From contig RXOD01005791.1 of assembly GCA_005223375.1 (NCBI GenBank), forward strand, positions 1 to 12,477: 12,477 nucleotides of DNA. The letters run 5' to 3'. Made by a program: the position numbers and the translations under genes. The stretch comes from Amoebophrya sp. AT5.2. Taxonomy: Eukaryota; Sar; Dinophyceae; Syndiniales; Amoebophryaceae. The notes beneath the pieces are model-generated. The model had not been told where the DNA came from. It saw nothing but the letters and a program-made list of their open reading frames with translations, and made no database searches. Positions 7,771 to 12,477 of the stretch are shown one piece after another; position 1 is the stretch's first letter, and every line of letters starts with the position of its first letter.

Positions 7771-10133
7771 ATAAAATCAGCAAGTTGGAAAGAACGAATG
7801 GGGAGGACCGCCGCCATCTCAACAAGCTTGTGCATGCTCCTCTGGATCAATGGCTTGAAATTTTGGTGTGGGGTTTGGCTTCCCACTACGTCGACCAGGA
7901 GTGCTACGAGGAAAACTTCGAGGAGACAATCAAAGCCGCTTCGAAAGTGCGGGCGGACAGCGACACCTTTCCTTGCGAGTACGAGTTGCAGCAACAGCTG
8001 GTAGCGGAGGTCACGTGGCAGGTCAACAACAAACCGATTTTGGGCACGGCGCTGAGTGCAGAAAACCTGCACTCGGGCACCTTCGCGAGGGGCACGCGCG
8101 ATTGGGAACTGCAGCTGGGGGAAGTTTTGTTGGACAGCAAGATCCACGACAAGGAGGTGGATGTATTTGTGCAGCGAAATGCCATCTACCAGGAGGACTG
8201 CAGGAAAACCATCAGTACGCGGGACCTCGAAATGCAGGGCAGGCAACGTGAACTGGTCGGGCGGGTCTACTTCCGAGGTACTTCTGCGACGAGCTACTCT
8301 GTTGGAATGCGGGTCTTCTTGCGACGACCCGAAACCAGCAAGTTTCACCGCTGGTCAGAGGGGGTGGTTGAAGCTATAGACGCGGAGAGTAAGATCATCT
8401 ACGTTCGTCGCGGACAGTCGGTGACCAGCTACCCGCACAAAGATGTAGCAGTGGAGAAAAAGATGGACGGGCAAGATTATGAGGCGGAGTTCTATCCGGA
8501 CGACGATCTGCTCGATCTGATTCAACAGCGGGGCGGAGCTGTGTTGGTGGAGGAAAGTTCTTCAGTCAGGTACGAAGAGGACGACGGGGCCGAGGAGGTG
8601 ATCTGCCCGGCTGTGCCGGGCGAGTCCATGCCAACGCATCTCGTTGTACCGCGGAAGGACATCTTCACTCGCATGGTGCCGGGAACGTCTACTCATCGGA
8701 GCGGAGCTGTGGGACTGCCAAGTGTCATACACACCTGCGAAAAGTGCGGCAGAAAATTTACGTCGCGCAACAGGTTGTTGCAGCATTTGTCCACCACCTG
8801 CGGCCAGGATGCAGTGAGTGTGCAGTATCGTGAAGGAGAGCGGCGTCAAGTTTCTTTTGCGCCGACCAACGACCGCTTCACCGAGCTGCAGCAAGTGCTG
8901 CCTCCGCGTCCCGCGTCGATGGGATTGCGACCAGTCAGCAGGCCCAACACCAGGAGCAATCTGAACTCTTCGTCAAGTAGCGGTTCCGAATCTCATGCAC
9001 AAGACAGCAGTCATCTTCCTCTCAACTGTCCACAGCCAGCTTCTTCTGCCGTACCGTTCTCACACATGGGGGACGTCAATTCGGAAGACATGCCGATGGG
9101 ACAGCCGCCTGCACACTCTATGGCAGCCCAGATTCAGAGCTGGGAACAGCGCATGGAGGAGGTAGGGAATTTGGTCATGCCAACGGCCGGACAAGGACCT
9201 TCCGCGCGAGCTCTCCGTCATCAGGCGCGCCGCGCGAAGCTCGATCATCTCGACCAACACAAGATGATCCGTCGCCAGGGGCCGTATCAGCGACCCGAAG
9301 GAAGTGAAGCTGCCGTCCTGCCAGAAATGTTTACATCAAAACCGGCTTCCGTATTTCTCACTTGCGCGAGCCCGGAACCAGGACAGCCGGGGCCGGAGGC
9401 CGTGGTGGAGCTGCCGCCAGGCGAGTGTTTGTTCACCCGCGGCGTGTTACACGAGGACGTACGCAGGGAGTTGGAGACCTTCCGCACCAGTGCGCAGATG
9501 AGCTTTAGCGACGGAAAGATCTTTTTGTCGTCGGCCGTCGAGCAGCCAGTGCCGCGGGAGCGGGCTTTTGACTTCGGGGCGCTGCCGAAAGTAACTTCGC
9601 TGATGCAGAATCGGAACAGCGCTGACCTGCAGTCGCGGCTCCATAAAGGTAAAAACGACCTCTGCTTCACCTTTTCGCAATTGTTGAACGGCCGCTGCAT
9701 TAAACATCGCCTCAGTCCGAAGAATCCGGGGAAGCTGCCAGAAGTCCACTACGTGGTGGTGGAAGCTACAGTTTTCCACGAGCGGGCAAGAGGACAGACT
9801 CCGCGCGGTCGACACTGCTTTTTGAGGTGGGGGGACCAGACCACGCCGAAGTTCGTATCCGAGGAGGAGGCACAGTTGCCAGTTGCCGGCACCTACGTTG
9901 CTCGACTGTTTTTCGAGGGCGTGGAGCAGGCGCTGGAGGCCGTAGAAATGTACACCAAGGGCCTGAAGAGCAGTCTCTTGGTGGTGAAGATGGAGGACGC
10001 GATCAAGCTAGGATTCGCTTCTTTCTGTTATGCTGCCTGTGTCCTCGAGATACAGGCAATAGACCGCAATGGAGTACTCGGCCGCCGCGCAAAGTTGAAG
10101 GACCTGCGCGGCAAGAACATTGTAAGTAACCGC
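7755..10133 (+). CDS. pol: Pol part 2: integrase C-terminal half, C2H2 finger insert, start of RT
   Basis: Residues are counted from 7755. The integrase catalytic Glu is at 12 (7788-7790, in KLERTNGED). The rest of the core follows, with QQLVAEVTWQVNNKP resembling the conserved stretch that ends copia integrase cores. Residues about 183-231 (8301-8450) form an SH3-like C-terminal barrel: VGMRVFL, WSEGVVEAID, KIIYVRRG, VTSYPHKDV. A zinc finger comes next, C328-x2-C331-x12-H344-x4-C349 (8736-8801), then a Ser-rich and Met/Gln-rich stretch. About 9400-10030 looks globular (GGAL-free, with mixed strands and helices) but is not recognised. RT begins near 10100 with LRGKNIVSNR. The family pattern then moves to the +1 frame; the remaining open frame to 10343 is a shadow. 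Only the early part of this segment has a clear function. Confidence 0.75.
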
Positions 10134-10141
10134 CCGGTGGC
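10122..10141 (+). other. Frame change (+1) at the start of the reverse transcriptase
   Basis: GKNIVSNR reads in the first frame up to about 10133. From about 10135 the RT pattern continues in the next frame as RWLVAVKIERASGRFTKAK. A CCC run at 10133-10135 sits at the junction, and removal of one C would restore the frame. An extra base in this copy or a sequencing error is the simplest reading. The same bases contain GTAAGT (10122) and TTGCAG (ending 10150), but splicing there would lead directly into TGA and would remove RT residues. Confidence 0.65.
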
Positions 10142-10488
10142 TTGTTGCAGTGAAAATAGAACGCGCGTCGGGCCGCTTTACAAAGGCCAAAGCGCGTTGG
10201 ATAACGCACGGCTTTCGGGACGTGCGCTACCATCGCGGGCGGGGGGACGCGCCTTCAAGTCGCTGCTACACGGTGAACGACATGACGACTACGGCAATCC
10301 TCGTCTACGCGCAGGCAATCCGGCGGCTTCCAGATCTTGCTGACGTGGCAGAAGCGTTCCTAAAGGGCAAGCGCATGGTGGATTTGTATCCGCAGAAGTG
10401 CGACCAGGAGGTCTACATGCGGGTGCCGGAAGACATCATCGAACTCGATGTGCCTGATGTCGAACCCCTGGACGAGGCCGCTCAGCTT
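10132..10488 (+). CDS. pol: Pol part 3: reverse transcriptase fingers/palm with first catalytic Asp
   Basis: About 119 codons in gag's frame. They carry the copia RT block KAKARWITHGFRD, then DAPSSRCYTVND, then LADVAEAFLKGK containing the first metal-binding Asp (10342-10344), then EVYMRVPED. These correspond to the family's KARLVARGF, SPV, D-V-x-x-AFL-x-G and EVYM-x-x-P motifs. The frame stays open to 10617, but after about 10488 the family pattern (KSLYGQ) is in the next frame, so the remainder is not coding. The spacing between the motifs is as in other copia RTs apart from a short charged insert after the MRVPED motif (residues IIELDVPDVEP). Confidence 0.8.
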
Positions 10489-10495
10489 GAAAAAG
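10486..10495 (+). other. Frame change (+1) at an A5 run inside RT
   Basis: The sequence CTTGAAAAAG marks the change. Upstream, EVYMRVPED is in one frame; downstream, LKKSLYGQVGAPRGW, the copia motif around KSLYGLKQAPRAW, is in the +1 frame. One surplus A in the run at 10490-10494 would produce exactly this. Slippage at an A run during transcription, replication or sequencing is more likely than programmed +1 shifting. Confidence 0.75.
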
Positions 10496-12475
10496 AGCCT
10501 TTACGGCCAAGTTGGGGCGCCGAGAGGTTGGGAAGAAGAGCAGTGGGACTCAAATCGACTTGCCGGACTCGTGCAGTCGTGCCTCGACCCCGCGCTCTGG
10601 CTCTACTTCTTGAATGAACAGGAAAAGAAAGCCGTCGAAGAAAAATACGAGAAGAAGTATTTTGCGTACAAACTGTCGCAGTTGGCCACCATTCCGTCGA
10701 CGGACCTGCGCCGTCGTATTGAGGTGCTGGAGCTGCACAGCGCGCCTTACAATTCCGTCTTGACCCCTGTGCAGAACAACCGCGGGCTGCTGAATCCACA
10801 CAGCATCATGCTGCACCAACAGTTGATGCCGCACTACCAGCGACGAGAAGCTCCTGCTGGACTGGCTGGCACGCACGTCGACGACAGTATGACGAGCGGG
10901 CGGCTTTTGTTCTACCTGAGACTGGTTTGTCTTTACGAGTTTTTCGGTTTGGGATCGTTCACCCGGCTTCGACCCGGCTATCGCGATAACTTCGTCGGCC
11001 GAGAACTTGCGGTGGTGCCATTTGGCATTGATCAGTGGCGCGTCAACGACTACCTGACGAAAGAACAGGACCGGGTCGAGCTCAGTGGCATCGAACTGGA
11101 CGAGAAGGCCACTGAAGTGCCGCCGGAGGCCGAGTTGGTGAAGATCGAGGAGCGGACAAACCTCTCCCGTCACACTGACCCCGTCAACTACCCGTTGTCA
11201 TCTTCTGTGGTTCTCGACCGTGCGATGTTTCTGGAGGACGAACCCGAGGAGGAAGTCGTGTTCTACGTGAGCCAGCAGTCCTATGCGAGCAAATTGGCCA
11301 CCATTTCCCACCAGGAAGTGGACGAGTTTTTCCAGGCGCGGGCGCGGATCGCGTCGAAATGGGCACGCAAGAACCTAAAATCGCCTATCCGTGGACGTTT
11401 GGGTGAATTAATTTGGTTGGAAAAAACCAATTCAGTGATCGCGGAAATGCTCGGGCCCCTCGCATCAGACGCGCACTTCGCGGAGCAGGCTGAGCGGGCG
11501 GCGGACATCGACAAATTTCTGGATGAGTTGAACTTGCTGATCGGGCTGGCGCAGATGCCGGAGATGAACATTTTGCGGGTGTACAGACTAGCTGGTCTCC
11601 ACAATCATTTCCTGGGCGGCGCGGCGGATGCAAGCAAAGACAAGATCGGGGGAACTACTTTCTTGGCAGCGCGGGCAGTAATGCGACTGGCGATGTTGAG
11701 CCGCTTTGGCGGGGGAAAGCCCGGGAGGATTTTCCACAGTAGTACCGGCATAGAGATCTTGGCACAAAAGATCTTGGCGTCAGAAAACATCTTCGCGGCG
11801 CAGATCGTGTATGACCTGCACCTCTGCCTCATCAGCCGTTCCCTGCTGCAACTCTGCGACGCGCGCAACGCTTTGCAGGAGCCGAAGGAGCGAAACCTTC
11901 GCCCTGATTACCATGCCCTAGCCATGCTCCAGAGGGAGCGGCTGGTGGCAATGGGTCATGGTGCGGGACCCAAGATGTGGGCCGATGGCCTCACAAAACA
12001 GCCGCGCCTCGCGAACGTATTCATGTTGCACATGGCGGTAAATTTTGGCTTAGTCGACAAGTCCAACATGGAGGCGATCCAGCGACACGTAGCAAAAATC
12101 CTAGCAGTGGAAGATGAAGCTCAGCTGGACGAGGCGCTGGACGAGGAAATAATGACTTTGCAGAAGCAGACCGAGGCGACAAGCAGTGCGGAGCTGTTGT
12201 CGACGGTGGGAGCCGCAGTTGGTACGGGGTCGGATCCACAAGGAAAAATAATCTATATCAGAAATACTGACCACGTGGACTCCGACGCCCTTTCCTCCAG
12301 TGCAGCACCGGTTTTGGTTCCTGCTTCGGCGGTTTCCGGCACGAGTTTGGCCACCACGACGGTGGAAACGGCTCCGGTGCGGGATTTTGGGCCTTCTGAG
12401 CGACAGCAGGTACAGGACACGCGCGCCCCGCCCGCTACAGCCCGCGGGCGGTCCATTTCGCGGCTGGAACCAGTA
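10487..12475 (+). CDS. pol: Pol part 4: RT active site, RNase H and C-terminal extension (runs off window)
   Basis: 663 codons without a stop, still open at the window edge. The RT motif KKSLYGQVGAPRGW is followed by a long insert and the catalytic box THVDD (10871-10885), equivalent to the family's YVDD. The thumb/connection contains GELIWLEKTNSVIAEML. The RNase H acidic residues are Asp in GGAADASK (11627-11629), Glu in SSTGIE (11753-11755, the SSTEAE motif), Asp in LCDARNAL (11858-11860) and Asp in WADGLTKQ (11984-11986). Copia Pol normally ends shortly after that motif. Here at least 160 further residues follow: a charged helical segment (about 12061-12180), then a Ser/Thr/Ala/Pro-rich tail with no recognised domain. 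All four RNase H acids and both Asps of the VDD box are present, which argues for an active enzyme. Confidence 0.85.
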   Translation, partial: MKKSLYGQVGAPRGWEEEQWDSNRLAGLVQSCLDPALWLYFLNEQEKKAVEEKYEKKYFAYKLSQLATIPSTDLRRRIEVLELHSAPYNSVLTPVQNNRGLLNPHSIMLHQQLMPHYQRREAPAGLAGTHVDDSMTSGRLLFYLRLVCLYEFFGLGSFTRLRPGYRDNFVGRELAVVPFGIDQWRVNDYLTKEQDRVELSGIELDEKATEVPPEAELVKIEERTNLSRHTDPVNYPLSSSVVLDRAMFLEDEPEEEVVFYVSQQSYASKLATISHQEVDEFFQARARIASKWARKNLKSPIRGRLGELIWLEKTNSVIAEMLGPLASDAHFAEQAERAADIDKFLDELNLLIGLAQMPEMNILRVYRLAGLHNHFLGGAADASKDKIGGTTFLAARAVMRLAMLSRFGGGKPGRIFHSSTGIEILAQKILASENIFAAQIVYDLHLCLISRSLLQLCDARNALQEPKERNLRPDYHALAMLQRERLVAMGHGAGPKMWADGLTKQPRLANVFMLHMAVNFGLVDKSNMEAIQRHVAKILAVEDEAQLDEALDEEIMTLQKQTEATSSAELLSTVGAAVGTGSDPQGKIIYIRNTDHVDSDALSSSAAPVLVPASAVSGTSLATTTVETAPVRDFGPSERQQVQDTRAPPATARGRSISRLEPV

Positions 12476-12477
12476 AT

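Larger units (their letters stand above)
377..12477 (+). mobile_element. Very large Ty1/copia-order LTR retrotransposon (3' end outside window)
   Basis: The + strand encodes, in order, Gag, retropepsin-like protease, integrase with an HHCC finger and D,D,E core, copia-type RT with a VDD box, and RNase H ending in WADGLTK. Integrase before RT is diagnostic of the copia order. The coding part alone (2530 to the window end) is about 3,316 codons, against roughly 1,300-1,500 for typical copia elements. The excess comes from a long Gag, a linker of about 500 residues before the protease, an insert of about 550 residues between integrase and RT, and an open C-terminal tail. The left boundary at 377 is a guess: it is the end of the preceding partial frame, and no TG...CA terminus or target-site duplication is demonstrated. 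The 3' LTR is not in the window, so LTR identity cannot be tested here. Confidence 0.85.

Noticed and set aside
7771..8004. Continuation of the first Pol frame to a stop at 8004
   Set aside because: The integrase pattern has already moved to the other frame, so this stretch is an out-of-frame shadow.
10122..10150. Possible 29-base intron (GTAAGT ... TTGCAG)
   Set aside because: Splicing joins the exon directly to TGA, and the bases between encode RT-like residues. A one-base frame change explains the data better.

Overview
The window is almost entirely one very large LTR-retrotransposon of the Ty1/copia order (Pseudoviridae type), read on the + strand. The domain order is Gag, aspartic protease, integrase, reverse transcriptase (RT), RNase H. 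Integrase preceding RT is what defines copia rather than gypsy. The host is a eukaryote, most likely a protist or alga. The RT blocks (GKNIVSNR, KAKARW, GFRD) resemble, from memory, copia elements abundant in dinoflagellates and related alveolates. That host call is an inference and needs a database search.

Layout. 2-376 is the 3' end of an open frame of unknown identity that enters from outside the window. 377-1525 holds no convincing gene and is the likely place for 5' LTR or leader sequence, but no LTR end or primer-binding site could be proven. 1671-2521 carries three consecutive small open frames. Each reads like one SH3/Tudor-type small beta-barrel, and two share a Glu-Pro-rich tail. 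2530-4737 is Gag: a myristoylation-like N terminus, a long coiled coil, a helical capsid-like region, a CCCH finger and a basic tail. A single in-frame TGA separates Gag from Pol, which stays open in the same frame from 4738. Pol then runs through a low-complexity linker with a nuclear-localisation-like cluster, the protease (about 6.3-6.6 kb), the integrase (7.3-8.45 kb), an insert with a C2H2-type finger, the RT (10.1-10.9 kb) and RNase H (11.4-12.0 kb). An extra tail is still open at the window edge.

Pol is split over three reading frames, with changes near 7720-7770, 10122-10141 and 10486-10495. Each change lies at or near a short homopolymer. Apart from the TGA at the Gag/Pol border, no nonsense codon was met in about 3,300 codons once these changes are followed. 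This suggests a young element whose frame changes are recent indels or sequencing errors, with a TGA that may be genuine readthrough recoding. Programmed shifting is possible but less likely.

As a system, Gag would form the particle, TGA suppression would set the Gag:Gag-Pol ratio, protease would cut the polyprotein, RT/RNase H would make cDNA and integrase would insert it. The unusual parts are the trio of small barrel proteins before gag (resembling the element's own integrase C-terminal barrel), the retrovirus-like acylation signal on Gag, the zinc finger between integrase and RT, and a coding length of more than twice that of ordinary copia elements. No tRNA, rRNA, CRISPR or bacterial-type feature was found.
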